In this document: in pieces, positions 50,146-60,241 of the stretch
How positions within the stretch are numbered: position 1 is the first letter of the stretch
Layout: each line of letters starts with the position of its first letter
NCBI GenBank assembly: GCA_018066175.1
Contig: JAGHRV010000007.1
Span: 1 to 64,000 of the forward strand
Direction of reading: 5' to 3'
Origin: Candidatus Colicola equi
Lineage (GTDB): Bacteria > Bacteroidota > Bacteroidia > Bacteroidales > Paludibacteraceae
DNA: 64,000 bases
Position numbers and translations under genes: made by a program
The notes under the pieces: generated by a model
Seen by the model: the letters and a program-made list of their open reading frames with translations, nothing else
What the model was told of the DNA's origin: nothing
The model's database searches: none

Positions 50146-51380
50146 GAATACTTTTAATTCATGATGAAATATATCCTGAGGCAGGAGCTAATTCAAGGAT
50201 AGTATATCGAATGGTGGATGAACTGCTCCGTCATAATGATGTTAGCATCACTATTTTAGGGTGTGCTCGCACTCCTGAGCAGAGAGCGGAGTATTATCGT
50301 GGTTGCCCAATTATCCATAGGCCATGGAATACTATTGAAAAGTATACGCAAATCGTTTCTCGTCTTCATTACAAGTGGCTAAAACATGTACTATTCCCTA
50401 GATCAGTTATCTATAGATTGCAAAGCCAAAAATGGCGAGAACCACGTGATATTGAATTTATTAGATGGATTAAACAACATCTTAATCAATTTGATGTAAT
50501 ATTGGCATGCTCTGTACCATATTATACTTTAGCTGTAGCTGCTGAATTTGGTGAACAAATACCTGTGGTATTTTATCAAATGGAAGCTTTGCATGGTAAT
50601 CTGTCTCCTTATGCGAAGAATCGAACTGAGGATGAAATCGAAATAAAGTGGGATAAGATGGCTCAAAAAATCATAATGACAGATTTAATCTATAAACAAT
50701 ATTTACAGCATCCAACGTGCTGCAATGCTGATAAAGTGGTTTTGGCTGAATTTCCCAATATTGTTAAGAGGAAGGAAATTCTTACTCAAAATACCTATTT
50801 ACAGTCCGACAGGATAAATATATGCTTTATAGGTCAGTTTTATCCAATTATTCGGCATCCTCAGTACCTGTTTGATATTATGGAGAAGTTGGAAAATACT
50901 AATATTCATTTATCTATCTTTGGAGGTGTCAATGGTAAATTGGCGCCAGAGTATATGGAGAAGTATTTCTCAAATAAATTGCCGAATGTTCATTATTACG
51001 GATACGTGTTGCCAGAAGTCGCTGATACCGTGATGATGCAAGCAGATATCTTGGTACATATGGGCAATACAATTGTAGATGTCTTACCTAGCAAGATTTT
51101 AGATTACATTAGTACGGGTAAACCGATATTGAATATTTGTAAAACCAAACTATGTCCGACATTATCAATATTGGCGAATTATTCTAATTGTATGAATATA
51201 GTGGAACCCGAAGAACCTATTACAGATGACCTGATCAATCAAATCGTTGATTTTTGTACCAAGTATAAAGGCATAACGATTCCTTTCTCTCAAATTGAGA
51301 AACAATATGAACAATATACTCCTAAATACGTAGGTAAGATATTCTATGATACCTTGCATGCGGCTATTAACGAAAACTAA
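50142..51380 (+). CDS. GT4-type glycosyltransferase
   Basis: The 412-residue protein has the two-domain GT-B layout of GT4. The N-terminal domain begins RILLIHDEIYPEAGANSRIVYRMV and the C-terminal domain has INICFIGQFYPIIRHPQYL, FGGVNGKLAPEYMEK and ADILVHMGNTIVDVLPSKILDYI, the usual acceptor/donor signature region with a glutamate-like position replaced by Val-Asp. The sugar is not identifiable. It overlaps the deacetylase gene by four bases; capE starts 12 bases after it. Confidence 0.8.
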   Translation: MRILLIHDEIYPEAGANSRIVYRMVDELLRHNDVSITILGCARTPEQRAEYYRGCPIIHRPWNTIEKYTQIVSRLHYKWLKHVLFPRSVIYRLQSQKWREPRDIEFIRWIKQHLNQFDVILACSVPYYTLAVAAEFGEQIPVVFYQMEALHGNLSPYAKNRTEDEIEIKWDKMAQKIIMTDLIYKQYLQHPTCCNADKVVLAEFPNIVKRKEILTQNTYLQSDRINICFIGQFYPIIRHPQYLFDIMEKLENTNIHLSIFGGVNGKLAPEYMEKYFSNKLPNVHYYGYVLPEVADTVMMQADILVHMGNTIVDVLPSKILDYISTGKPILNICKTKLCPTLSILANYSNCMNIVEPEEPITDDLINQIVDFCTKYKGITIPFSQIEKQYEQYTPKYVGKIFYDTLHAAINEN

Positions 51381-51392
51381 AAATAATATCAT

Positions 51393-52466
51393 ATGAGCAT
51401 TTTTAAGGATAAAGTCCTGTTGATTACAGGCGGTACAGGTAGTTTTGGTAATGCAGTGTTGCGTCGATTCTTAGATAGCGACATTCGTGAAATTCGTATC
51501 TTTTCGCGTGATGAGAAAAAACAAGATGATATGCGTCATGCATTGCAAAACCCTAAGGTTAAATTCTATATTGGCGATGTACGTAATCGTCAGTCAGTGG
51601 ATAATGTGATGCCAGGAGTGGATTATATCTTCTCGGCCGCTGCCCTTAAGCAAGTTCCTTCATGCGAGTTCTTCCCTATGGAGGCTGTCCGCACCAATGT
51701 GGAAGGCACCAATAACGTATTAGAATCTGCCATCGCTCATGGCGTAAAAAATGTGGTGGTACTTTCTACCGATAAGGCGGCATATCCGATTAATGCTATG
51801 GGTATCAGTAAGGCTATGATGGAAAAAGTGGCCATTGCTAAAGGTCGTTCGTTAGGTAAGAATGCTGCAACTACTATCTGCTGCACGCGGTATGGTAATG
51901 TGATGGCCAGCCGTGGTAGCGTCATTCCATTGTGGGTGGACCAAATAATGGAAGGAAAACCCATCACCATCACCGATCCTAATATGACTCGATTTATGAT
52001 GACGTTGGATGATGCCGTAGATTTGGTAATGTATGCGTTTGAACATGGCGAGAACGGTGACTTGTTCGTCCAAAAAGCTCCTGCGGCTACGCTTACTACT
52101 TTAGCGGAAGCACTTAAACAAACCTATGCAAAGCTTCGTCCTGAATATGGCAATACCGAAGTCAAAGTTATTGGTACACGTCATGGGGAGAAACTATATG
52201 AAACCCTTGTTACGCGCGAAGAAATGGCTAAGGCTATTGATTGCGGTAACTATTTCCGCATTCCATGCGATACGCGTGATTTAAACTATGACAAGTTCTT
52301 TACTGAAGGTAATGACGAGATTAGTCGTATAGAAGATTATCATAGTCATAATACGCGTCGTTTAGATGTTGAGGGTATGAAGGAACTGCTGCTTAAACTC
52401 CGCTTTATCCGTGAGGATTTAGGACTGCAACCTCGTGCTAAGGCTAAAGAGATTCGTTCGGAATAG
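51393..52466 (+). CDS. capE: UDP-GlcNAc 4,6-dehydratase/5-epimerase (CapE/FnlA)
   Basis: CapE starts the route to UDP-N-acetyl-L-fucosamine. The 357-residue SDR has LITGGTGSFGNAV, IGDVRNRQSV, AALKQVPSCEFFPMEA, STDKAAYPINAMGISKAMME (SxDK then MxxxK in place of YxxxK, typical of the FlaA1/CapE branch) and RYGNVMASRGSVIPLW. The following capF and capG genes confirm the pathway. It is a paralogue of PseB at 38144 but with the Met substitution that marks this branch. Confidence 0.9.
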   Translation: MSIFKDKVLLITGGTGSFGNAVLRRFLDSDIREIRIFSRDEKKQDDMRHALQNPKVKFYIGDVRNRQSVDNVMPGVDYIFSAAALKQVPSCEFFPMEAVRTNVEGTNNVLESAIAHGVKNVVVLSTDKAAYPINAMGISKAMMEKVAIAKGRSLGKNAATTICCTRYGNVMASRGSVIPLWVDQIMEGKPITITDPNMTRFMMTLDDAVDLVMYAFEHGENGDLFVQKAPAATLTTLAEALKQTYAKLRPEYGNTEVKVIGTRHGEKLYETLVTREEMAKAIDCGNYFRIPCDTRDLNYDKFFTEGNDEISRIEDYHSHNTRRLDVEGMKELLLKLRFIREDLGLQPRAKAKEIRSE

Positions 52467-52492
52467 TTAGTACAAAACTAAGATACATCAAT

Positions 52493-53707
52493 ATGAAAAT
52501 TTTAGTGACAGGAGCCAAAGGATTTGTGGGACGAAATCTGTGCGCTCAACTCAAAAACATACATGATGGCAAGGCTCGTTGTTATGGCGATTTGCATATC
52601 AGCGAAGTGATGGAGTACGATATGGACTCTTCGCTTACTGATTTAGATGCGTATTGCGCAAAGGCTGACTTTGTGTTTAATCTGGCGGGAGTGAATCGTC
52701 CGCAGAATAAAGACGAGTTCATGACCGGTAATTTTGGCTTTGCCGGCCAATTACTGGATACGTTGCGCAAACATCATAATACATGCCCCGTCATGCTATC
52801 ATCGTCCCTTCAGGCTACCCTTACCGGACGTTTTGGTGATAGCGAGTACGGACGCAGTAAGAGGGCAGGAGAGGATTTGTTCTTCCAATATGGAGAACAA
52901 ACCGGTGCCAAGGTTCTTATCTACCGTTTCCCTAATCTGTTTGGTAAATGGAGCCGCCCGAATTACAACTCCGCAGTGGCTACTTTCTGCCATAACATTG
53001 CGCATGATTTGCCGATTCAAGTTAATGATCCCTCGGTAGAATTAGAACTGTTATATATTGATGACTTAGTGGAGGAAATGATTCATGCCCTAAAAGGGGA
53101 GGAACATTACTGCGAGTTTGAGGGTATAGAAACCGTCCTTACTCCATTCGGCCGATTCTGTGCTGCTCCTCTTACTTACAAGGTGACGTTGGGACGTATC
53201 GTGGAGATTCTGCATACTTTCCATGACCAACCGCAAACGCTTGTTATTTCGGAAATACCTCGGGATTCGTTTGAGAAAAAACTCTATTCTATGTACTTGA
53301 GTTATTTGCCGGAAGATAAGATTGCTTTTCCGCTCAAGATGAATATAGACGATCGAGGCTCTTTTACGGAGTTATTGCATTCCGATAAGTGCGGTCAGGT
53401 TAGTATCAATATCTCTAAACCGGGTATTACTAAGGGGCAGCATTGGCACCACTCCAAGTGGGAGTTCTTTATGGTTGTATCCGGTCATGGATTGATTCAA
53501 ATGCGCAATATCAACGATGAAGAGAGCAAGATTATAGAGTTTGATGTCACCGGTGATAATATACAAGCTATCCACATGCTTCCCGGTTATACGCATAATA
53601 TCATCAATCTATCAGATACCGATAATTTAGTAACTGTCATGTGGGCAAACGAGGCCTTTGACCCATCGCATCCTGATACTTATTTTGAACCTGTTGTTAA
53701 TAAATGA
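52493..53707 (+). CDS. capF: UDP-2-acetamido-2,6-dideoxy-hexulose reductase/epimerase (CapF/FnlB)
   Basis: CapF reduces and epimerises the CapE product in UDP-L-FucNAc synthesis. The 404-residue protein has an SDR-like domain (about 1-255, ILVTGAKGFVGRNL, GRFPNLFGKWSRPNYN-like stretch) and a cupin domain (about 275-404) with GQHWHHSKWEFFMVVSG carrying the metal His residues. Order and spacing with capE (26 bases) and capG support the assignment. Length is close to Staphylococcus CapF (369). A 413-residue membrane-anchored gene overlaps its stop. Confidence 0.88.
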   Translation: MKILVTGAKGFVGRNLCAQLKNIHDGKARCYGDLHISEVMEYDMDSSLTDLDAYCAKADFVFNLAGVNRPQNKDEFMTGNFGFAGQLLDTLRKHHNTCPVMLSSSLQATLTGRFGDSEYGRSKRAGEDLFFQYGEQTGAKVLIYRFPNLFGKWSRPNYNSAVATFCHNIAHDLPIQVNDPSVELELLYIDDLVEEMIHALKGEEHYCEFEGIETVLTPFGRFCAAPLTYKVTLGRIVEILHTFHDQPQTLVISEIPRDSFEKKLYSMYLSYLPEDKIAFPLKMNIDDRGSFTELLHSDKCGQVSINISKPGITKGQHWHHSKWEFFMVVSGHGLIQMRNINDEESKIIEFDVTGDNIQAIHMLPGYTHNIINLSDTDNLVTVMWANEAFDPSHPDTYFEPVVNK

Positions 53708-54945
53708 AAAGAATGATAATCATATTAGGTGTATTGGTGTTTATGGGCATCTTGGGCTTTGTTTATCGGAATAAAATAGATAAATATGTTTGCCAATTCA
53801 AAACATTTATCTCACAGCCATCTATGGTAAGGTGTACTGTGCCCTATGCGGATAACTATACCAAGAGTAGTGATTGGCAGATTGGACCATATTATTTGCA
53901 AAAATGTTGTCATGAACTATTTGCACCACAATTTATGCAATCATTTGGTGATACATTGGTATTTTGGAAGCACAATTATCTTTTCCTAAAGTTGCCACAT
54001 AATTTGCCCAAACCTATGTGTAAGTTGCCTATACAATATGATGAAGGGATGGAATTGATTAGGCAAGGAGATTTATATGCGCTGCGTAATGGTTATAGAA
54101 TATTGGTGTCGCAAGGATTAAAAGGACCTTGGCAGGTGGTCTTTAGTAATCCTGCGTCTACAGGTATTCGACATTCTATGGTTTGGACTCAGAACAAGAT
54201 GAGGGAAGATGAACTCTTATTCTCAGAGTATACAACATCGTGGGGACGACATCATATTTATTCATATAATGTTCAGCAGAATGCATTAGATACGCTACAA
54301 ACCTTTTATTCACAGGAAGAGCACGATTCTTCAGGCTTAGAACCTTTTGCTCGACATACGCATGTCATGATGCAAGACCCCTATACTGGTTATATTTATA
54401 TTGGTAATGGTGATGGCAATGATGGAAGTTCTGCTATATATTATTCTAAAGATAATTGTCGTACATTGATTCGTATAGGAGCATTTGAGCAGTGTTATCG
54501 CACATTGTCGTTCTTCTTTACGGAGAAATCTGTTTTTTGGAATAATGATGCTACAGGTTCTACGGATGAACCTCAATATGTGTGCAGATTATATAAGTCC
54601 GATTTACCAACAGCGAGTCAAGCATCTTCTCCTATTGCGAAATATCCTCTTGTTCATGCTGCACATTGGATTACTGAATCCATCCAATTTTCAGATGGAG
54701 AAAATATAATTTGTATGTCAAGTAATGGCGAAGTATATAGGGGGGGGTATGATGGCCGCATTCGTACGTATGGAATACGCATAAATAGCAATGAGGAACC
54801 GACAATATATGAATTATTATCTCTGCCAAGTAATGGAAATCGCTTTCATCAGTATTATCCATTAGGTGCATATAAAGATAAGGTTTTATTAATGGATAAT
54901 ATGACTCGAAAAAGAGCATTGTATCAAATAGTTATTAAGGATTAA
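53704..54945 (+). CDS. Membrane-anchored beta-propeller-like protein with G8 tract
   Basis: The 413-residue protein has one N-terminal membrane helix (about 4-22) and then a periplasmic or external domain. Repeated patterns such as HHIYSYNVQQN, GYIYIGNGDGNDGSSAIYYS and EVYRGGYDGRIRTY suggest a beta-propeller or sialidase-like fold. No catalytic set is identifiable. It lies between capF and capG, where a glycan-modifying or -binding protein would fit. A run of eight G (54740-54747) lies in codons near residue 346 and could slip. The family is not recognised. Confidence 0.6.
   Translation: MKRMIIILGVLVFMGILGFVYRNKIDKYVCQFKTFISQPSMVRCTVPYADNYTKSSDWQIGPYYLQKCCHELFAPQFMQSFGDTLVFWKHNYLFLKLPHNLPKPMCKLPIQYDEGMELIRQGDLYALRNGYRILVSQGLKGPWQVVFSNPASTGIRHSMVWTQNKMREDELLFSEYTTSWGRHHIYSYNVQQNALDTLQTFYSQEEHDSSGLEPFARHTHVMMQDPYTGYIYIGNGDGNDGSSAIYYSKDNCRTLIRIGAFEQCYRTLSFFFTEKSVFWNNDATGSTDEPQYVCRLYKSDLPTASQASSPIAKYPLVHAAHWITESIQFSDGENIICMSSNGEVYRGGYDGRIRTYGIRINSNEEPTIYELLSLPSNGNRFHQYYPLGAYKDKVLLMDNMTRKRALYQIVIKD
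54740..54747 (+). repeat. G8 homopolymer in the propeller-like gene
   Basis: Eight consecutive G occur in an otherwise A+T-rich gene. A change of one base would shift the frame about 65 codons before the stop. Confidence 0.8.
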
Positions 54946-54950
54946 GTACT

Positions 54951-56108
54951 ATGAATATGTTTAAAAACAATGGCAAATTGAAGTTGCTCATCATTGTGGG
55001 CACGCGTCCGGAAATTATTCGCCTTGCTGCGGTAATCAATAAGTGTCGTACTTATTTTGATACCATCTTGGCTCATACCGGTCAAAACTATGATTATAAC
55101 CTGAATGGTGTTTTCTTTCATGACTTAAAACTGGCAGATCCGGAGGTTTATATGGATGCCGTAGGTAAGGATTTGGGCGAAACGATGGGCAATATCATCG
55201 CCAAGAGTTATCAACTGATGGTGGATATTCAGCCTGATGCGGTGCTTGTATTAGGCGATACCAACTCGTGCCTTAGTGTTATCGGTGCCAAACGATTACA
55301 TATCCCTATCTTCCATATGGAAGCTGGAAATCGCTGTAAGGACGAATGTCTGCCGGAGGAAACCAATCGCCGTATAGTAGATATCATCTCTGATGTTAAT
55401 ATGGCTTATTCTGAGCATGCGCGACGTTATTTAGCAGAATGCGGTCTGCCTAAGGAGCGTACTTTCGTAACCGGTTCACCAATGGCAGAGGTGCTGCATC
55501 AAAACTTAGCTAAGATAGAATCTTCGGATATCCATCGGCGTTTAGGATTAGAAAAAGGAAGATATATCCTGCTTAGTGCCCATCGCGAGGAGAATATAGA
55601 TACAGAAAAGAATTTTCAATCTCTATTCAATGCCATCAATGCTATGGCTCAGAAGTACAATATGCCTATTTTATATAGTTGTCACCCGCGCTCGCGCAAG
55701 CGCTTAGAAGCATCCGGTTTCCAATTGGATAAGCGTGTTATTCAACATGAACCGCTTGGCTTCCATGATTATAATTGCTTACAGATGAATGCCTTTGCTG
55801 TGGTGAGTGATAGTGGTACATTGCCCGAAGAGAGTTCGTTCTTCACCAGTGTTGGTCATCCTTTCCCTGCGGTATGTATCCGTACGAGTACAGAACGTCC
55901 CGAGGCTCTGGATAAGGCTTGCTTTGTATTAGCCGGTATAGATGAGCACTCGTTATTGCAGGCTGTGGATACGGCAATTGAACTGAATAACAATGGTGAT
56001 TTTGGTATCCCTGTTCCTAATTATGTAGATGAAAATGTCTCCACCAAGGTGGTAAAAATCATACAAAGCTATATGGGCGTTGTCAATAAAATGGTTTGGA
56101 GAAAATAA
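54951..56108 (+). CDS. capG: UDP-GlcNAc 2-epimerase-type enzyme (CapG/FnlC)
   Basis: CapG completes UDP-L-FucNAc synthesis by 2-epimerisation of the CapF product. The 385-residue protein is of the non-hydrolysing WecB type: VGTRPEIIRLAAVI, HTGQNYDYNLNGVFF, VLGDTNSCL, MEAGNRCKDECLPEE, SAHREENID and SDSGTLPEESSFF. The capE-capF neighbourhood favours CapG over WecB (ManNAc). The next gene starts inside or just after its 3' end. Confidence 0.88.
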   Translation: MNMFKNNGKLKLLIIVGTRPEIIRLAAVINKCRTYFDTILAHTGQNYDYNLNGVFFHDLKLADPEVYMDAVGKDLGETMGNIIAKSYQLMVDIQPDAVLVLGDTNSCLSVIGAKRLHIPIFHMEAGNRCKDECLPEETNRRIVDIISDVNMAYSEHARRYLAECGLPKERTFVTGSPMAEVLHQNLAKIESSDIHRRLGLEKGRYILLSAHREENIDTEKNFQSLFNAINAMAQKYNMPILYSCHPRSRKRLEASGFQLDKRVIQHEPLGFHDYNCLQMNAFAVVSDSGTLPEESSFFTSVGHPFPAVCIRTSTERPEALDKACFVLAGIDEHSLLQAVDTAIELNNNGDFGIPVPNYVDENVSTKVVKIIQSYMGVVNKMVWRK

Positions 56109-56155
56109 GAAATCATTGCACATTTGGAAAATACATAAGAATCGATTTTATTGTA

Positions 56156-57106
56156 ATGAAAACACTTAAACATTATTTTGATGTACTTGAACGTCGGATT
56201 GTTCGTTCAATATTAACTAACTTTTTAGTCGCAAAGTGGTTGTCAAGACATTGGCTTAGACTTTATTTGCGTTTGTATTATTATAATTGGATAGGGAAAC
56301 ATTTGTGTTATGCTAATCCGCGCGACTTAAATCAAGCATTGATAAAACTCTCTTGGCAAAATAGTCACAATGCTATACTGCGAGAGTTAATTCCTATGTG
56401 TGCTGATAAGTATTCTGTTCGTAAATATATTGCAGAACAAGGTTACGGAGACACGTTAAATAAATTATATGGAGTATATGATAATGTAGATGATATTGAT
56501 TTCAATTCTCTTCCAGATCAATTCGTTGTGAAGATGAATAATGCGTCTGGGCGTAATTATATTTGTACGGATAAATCAAAATGCAATTGGCCTGAACAAA
56601 AACAACAGTTTGCAGAATGGCTTAAAGATAATACTTTTGGATGGCAAACAGGTGAATGGCAATATGGGTTAATCAAACCGCGCATCATTATTGAAAAATA
56701 TATGGAAGATTTAGGGGATATTTCTTTGATAGATTATAAGTTCCAATGCTTTTATGGGAAAGCTTATGATATTTTTGTTTGTTACAATCGAGGTAATGCT
56801 AAAGATGATCAAGTAAAAACCGGAGAGGTTTGTTATGATTGTTACGATTTAGAATGGAATAGAACTGAGAATATTTCTCCAGAGTGGCATAAACAGCGCC
56901 AAATGGTAACAAGACCTCAAAACCTTCAACGTATGATTCAAATGGCAGAAGATTGTACGAAGGATATCCCTTATTGCCGATTTGATGTGTATGAAATAAA
57001 TGGAAAGATTGTGTTCGGAGAGATGACTTTTACGCCACATGGCAATATAATTGATTTTTATACGGACACGTATCTTGTAAAAAATAAGAATCTATTGCGA
57101 TTATGA
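56156..57106 (+). CDS. TupA-like ATP-grasp protein
   Basis: With ATG at 56156 the protein is 316 residues; a TTG at 56096 would extend it into capG and is less likely. The fold is of the TupA/ATP-grasp type found in capsule loci: QFVVKMNNASGRNYIC has the lysine of ATP-grasp, IIIEKYMEDLGDISLIDYKFQCF holds the central block, and CRFDVYEINGKIVFGEMTFTPHG the metal-binding acidic residues. These proteins usually join amino acids or modify polysaccharides by amide bonds. It is coupled to the next gene by an ATGA overlap. Confidence 0.8.
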   Translation: MKTLKHYFDVLERRIVRSILTNFLVAKWLSRHWLRLYLRLYYYNWIGKHLCYANPRDLNQALIKLSWQNSHNAILRELIPMCADKYSVRKYIAEQGYGDTLNKLYGVYDNVDDIDFNSLPDQFVVKMNNASGRNYICTDKSKCNWPEQKQQFAEWLKDNTFGWQTGEWQYGLIKPRIIIEKYMEDLGDISLIDYKFQCFYGKAYDIFVCYNRGNAKDDQVKTGEVCYDCYDLEWNRTENISPEWHKQRQMVTRPQNLQRMIQMAEDCTKDIPYCRFDVYEINGKIVFGEMTFTPHGNIIDFYTDTYLVKNKNLLRL

Positions 57107-58092
57107 ATAACCTTGCACCAATAGTAGTCTTTGCCTATGATCGTCCGGACCATCTGCGTCAGACCTTAGAGGCGCTTGCTAAAAATGACTTGGCAAGTCA
57201 GTCTATCCTGTATGTCTATTGCGATGGTGCCAAAGAATGGGGAGGAGAACCTGAACAAAATACGAAGGGTTATGTGGCGCAGAACTCCAAACGTCATTTT
57301 TATGGTACCCAAGAGCAGTATGAGTTGTATATTCAGCGCATAGCGGAAACGCGCAGTGTGGCGAGAGCGATTATCGGATTTAAGGAATCCCATGTTATTG
57401 AGCGTGAACACAATATCGGCTTAGCGGATAATATAGTTGGGGCAGTGACGGAGGTTGTCAATCAATACGGACGCGTTATCGCTTTCGAGGATGACATTGT
57501 CTGTACGCGTGGTACACTAACGTACTTAAATGATGCTTTGGAACTATACAAGGACGATGATAAAGTGATGCATATCTCGGCATGGATGTTCCCCAATAAG
57601 GGCCAATTCCCGACAACGTTCTTCTATGATAGTCCGTATCCTGCCGGTGGTTGGGCAACTTGGCAACGGGCTTGGCGGCACTTTAATCCCGATACGGCCG
57701 ACCATGTGGCTTATTGGAAAAATAATTGGAAAGAGTTTGATATTGAGGGGCAAGACCATTTAAGCAAACAATTGCTGATGAATTTAGATGGTCGCATGCA
57801 TACGTGGTTTGTGAAGTGGTATAGTAGTATGCGGCGCAGGGGAGGCTTTTGCCTTTATCCTGGTACGGCCATGAGCAATAATATAGGTTGGGATGATTCG
57901 GGAGAAACATCAAATACAACCACACGTTTTATTGTGTCATATCCGGCTGAATATACCGAAGTTAAGCTAGTGCCAATTAAACGCAATAAAAAAGCTTTCC
58001 GCTATATCAAAACTTGGTGCTCTGGTCATTGGTATAGTAAACGCTATCGAGAACAATGGATACAAAAGATTAAAAATATTCTACATCTATGA
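57103..58092 (+). CDS. Glycosyltransferase (GT13-like/GT2 fold)
   Basis: The 329-residue protein starts APIVVFAYDRPDHLRQTLEAL, a GT-A nucleotide-sugar binding start, and has FEDDIVCTRGTLTYLNDALELY with the EDD metal motif. The GGWATWQRAWRHF stretch is common in capsule-linked GT-A proteins of this kind. The C-terminus is basic and may lie at the membrane. The donor sugar is unknown. It sits in overlapping reading order between the TupA-like gene and a GT2 gene. Confidence 0.8.
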   Translation: MNNLAPIVVFAYDRPDHLRQTLEALAKNDLASQSILYVYCDGAKEWGGEPEQNTKGYVAQNSKRHFYGTQEQYELYIQRIAETRSVARAIIGFKESHVIEREHNIGLADNIVGAVTEVVNQYGRVIAFEDDIVCTRGTLTYLNDALELYKDDDKVMHISAWMFPNKGQFPTTFFYDSPYPAGGWATWQRAWRHFNPDTADHVAYWKNNWKEFDIEGQDHLSKQLLMNLDGRMHTWFVKWYSSMRRRGGFCLYPGTAMSNNIGWDDSGETSNTTTRFIVSYPAEYTEVKLVPIKRNKKAFRYIKTWCSGHWYSKRYREQWIQKIKNILHL

Positions 58093-59090
58093 GTGAACGA
58101 CCCAAAATATCAGTAGGCATCATCACTTACAATCAGGAGAAGACAATCCACCAGACGTTGGATAGTATCCTTTGTCAGCAAGGCGACTTCGAACTTGAAG
58201 TGGTTATTGGTGAGGATCATAGCACTGATGGTACCCGTACTATTTGTGAGCAATATGCTGAAAATTATCCGCATGTGCATTTGTTGCCGGATGTACCCAA
58301 TATGGGTATTATGCGGAATTTTGTTCGAGTTATGAAGGCGTGTGTTGGAAATTATATTGCAGTATGTGCAGGGGATGATTGGTGGTGTGATAATCGGAAG
58401 CTACAAAAACAACTGACGTTTTTAGAAACTCATCCTGATTATGGTTTCGTTACAATTGGAGGATATACGTATTATGTCCGTCAAAATAAATATGTTGCCA
58501 ATTTAACACCACGGGCAGATCTTAGTAGTGGAGATGCCAAATCATTTTATTTTTCATTGAATTATCCTGGTGGTGTGATTATGCTACCTCTAACTGAGAT
58601 GTTTAGAGCAGAGCTATTGCAGTATATTGACTTTGATGAATTTATTAGACGGGAATTCTCTGTGGAAGATTACCCCATGCAAGCAATCTTTTCTCAATAT
58701 ACCAAGTTTGGACATATTGATGATTGCGCATGTGTATATCGTATGTATAAGGAGTCTGCTCATTTTGTACCGGTAACCAATCCTCATTATCTCTCGTATT
58801 TTCGCGGATTGGCGAATATCCGACGATATTTGAACGAGTTGTTTCCTAATGATATTTGCTTTACTGAGGAATGGTGCCAAGAACTAGAGTTCCATAAAGA
58901 GTTTTTACTATATTTACATAACTTACAATATAGGAAGGCTAAACAATTGATAACGAAGTATGAAAAGTCTATTGCAAATAGGGAGCACTTTATTAAAGAT
59001 AGAAAGATGGTTCGCTCTTTCATAATGTTTGTTCTCTGCAGTATTTATAAGGAAATAAAATATACAAGGGCTTTGCATCGAGGAACTTAA
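58089..59090 (+). CDS. GT2 glycosyltransferase
   Basis: The 333-residue protein begins KISVGIITYNQEKTIHQTLDSIL and has the GT-A features VVIGEDHSTDGT, NMGIMRNF and AVCAGDDWW with the DDW metal site. A WCDN then LEXHPDYGFV-like segment follows. Helical residues 260-330 close the protein; no multi-pass membrane region is seen. It likely adds one sugar of the repeating unit. It overlaps the preceding gene by four bases; the next starts 12 bases after its stop. Confidence 0.87.
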   Translation: MSERPKISVGIITYNQEKTIHQTLDSILCQQGDFELEVVIGEDHSTDGTRTICEQYAENYPHVHLLPDVPNMGIMRNFVRVMKACVGNYIAVCAGDDWWCDNRKLQKQLTFLETHPDYGFVTIGGYTYYVRQNKYVANLTPRADLSSGDAKSFYFSLNYPGGVIMLPLTEMFRAELLQYIDFDEFIRREFSVEDYPMQAIFSQYTKFGHIDDCACVYRMYKESAHFVPVTNPHYLSYFRGLANIRRYLNELFPNDICFTEEWCQELEFHKEFLLYLHNLQYRKAKQLITKYEKSIANREHFIKDRKMVRSFIMFVLCSIYKEIKYTRALHRGT

Positions 59091-59102
59091 TGTGTTTAAA
59101 TA

Positions 59103-60215
59103 ATGCTAACTCGTAAGGAATTATATAATATAATCGGTTGGCGCACCAAACGCCACCTGGTAGTCATTGAATCCGATGATTGGGGATCTATTCGTACTCC
59201 ATCGCGTGAAGTCTATGACGAGTTTATGCGTCGTGGTATTCGTGTGGATAAGGATGCATACTGCCGCTATGACGGATTGGCTACCAAGCATGACTTGGAG
59301 AACCTGTTTGAGGTTCTCAACTCCGTTAAGGATAAGAATGGTCGTCCTGCTGTCATTACTGCTAATGCATTGTCTGCCAACCCGGTCTTTGATAAGATAC
59401 TAGAGTCGGGCTTTACGCAGTACTTTTACGAGCCCTTTACTGCTACACTCAGTCGCGACGCAGCGCATGCTGGAGCATGGGAGATGTGGCAGCAAGGTAT
59501 GGATGCCGGAATCTTCCGTCCGCAATGTCACGGACGGGAGCACCTGTATGTTAAGAAATGGCTGCAGACACTGCAGGCCGGTGACCCGATTACACGCACT
59601 GCCTTTGACCTTGGTACATGGGGGCTGACGGCTAATGTGGATTCGTCTATTAATGGTTATTACATGGGGGCTTTTAATTCTAGTAAGCCGGAAGATATAG
59701 CTGCCTTTGAAACCATCATCACCGAGGCATTGGACATGTTCGGGCAGATATTTGGTTTCCGTTCAGAATCATTCATTGCTACCACCTACGAATGGAGTCC
59801 CAAGATAGAACCATGCCTTGTGCGTAACGGCGTTAAATATATTCAGGGTACCATTGTTCAAAAGATTCCCAAGGGTGATGATGACGGTGTACGTGTGCGC
59901 TATAATGGCTTCCAAGGAACACGTTCTCGTGCAGGACTGATTCGTCTCTTCCGCAACTGTTTCTTTGAACCCAGCACCAAACCCAACTATGATTTCGTAG
60001 CCGATTGCCTCAATCGTATCGCCATTGCCTTTAAGTGGGGCAAGGCAGCTAATATATGTGCCCACCGGGTGAACTTCATTGGCAGTATAGATTCCGCTAA
60101 TACCGACCGCAACCTGCCCGAGTTCAAACGGCTCTTGCAGGAAATCGTCCGCCGCTGGCCGGATGTGGAATTTGTGTCCAGTGATGAACTCGGCCGAATC
60201 ATTGAAGAGTCCTAA
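59103..60215 (+). CDS. CE4-like polysaccharide deacetylase variant
   Basis: The 370-residue protein has VIESDDWGSIR near residue 22, the DD motif of CE4 metal sites, and CHGREHLYVKKW (about 139-150) with the HxxxH-like ligands shifted to H-G-R-E-H. The order and spacing differ from a normal NodB domain, so the fold may be an expanded relative. It closes the operon; the hairpin at 60242-60277 follows the stop. Removal of an acyl group from the glycan is a reasonable guess. Confidence 0.6.
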   Translation: MLTRKELYNIIGWRTKRHLVVIESDDWGSIRTPSREVYDEFMRRGIRVDKDAYCRYDGLATKHDLENLFEVLNSVKDKNGRPAVITANALSANPVFDKILESGFTQYFYEPFTATLSRDAAHAGAWEMWQQGMDAGIFRPQCHGREHLYVKKWLQTLQAGDPITRTAFDLGTWGLTANVDSSINGYYMGAFNSSKPEDIAAFETIITEALDMFGQIFGFRSESFIATTYEWSPKIEPCLVRNGVKYIQGTIVQKIPKGDDDGVRVRYNGFQGTRSRAGLIRLFRNCFFEPSTKPNYDFVADCLNRIAIAFKWGKAANICAHRVNFIGSIDSANTDRNLPEFKRLLQEIVRRWPDVEFVSSDELGRIIEES

Positions 60216-60241
60216 TCCTCCATTGCTTCTATGTTTTTTCC

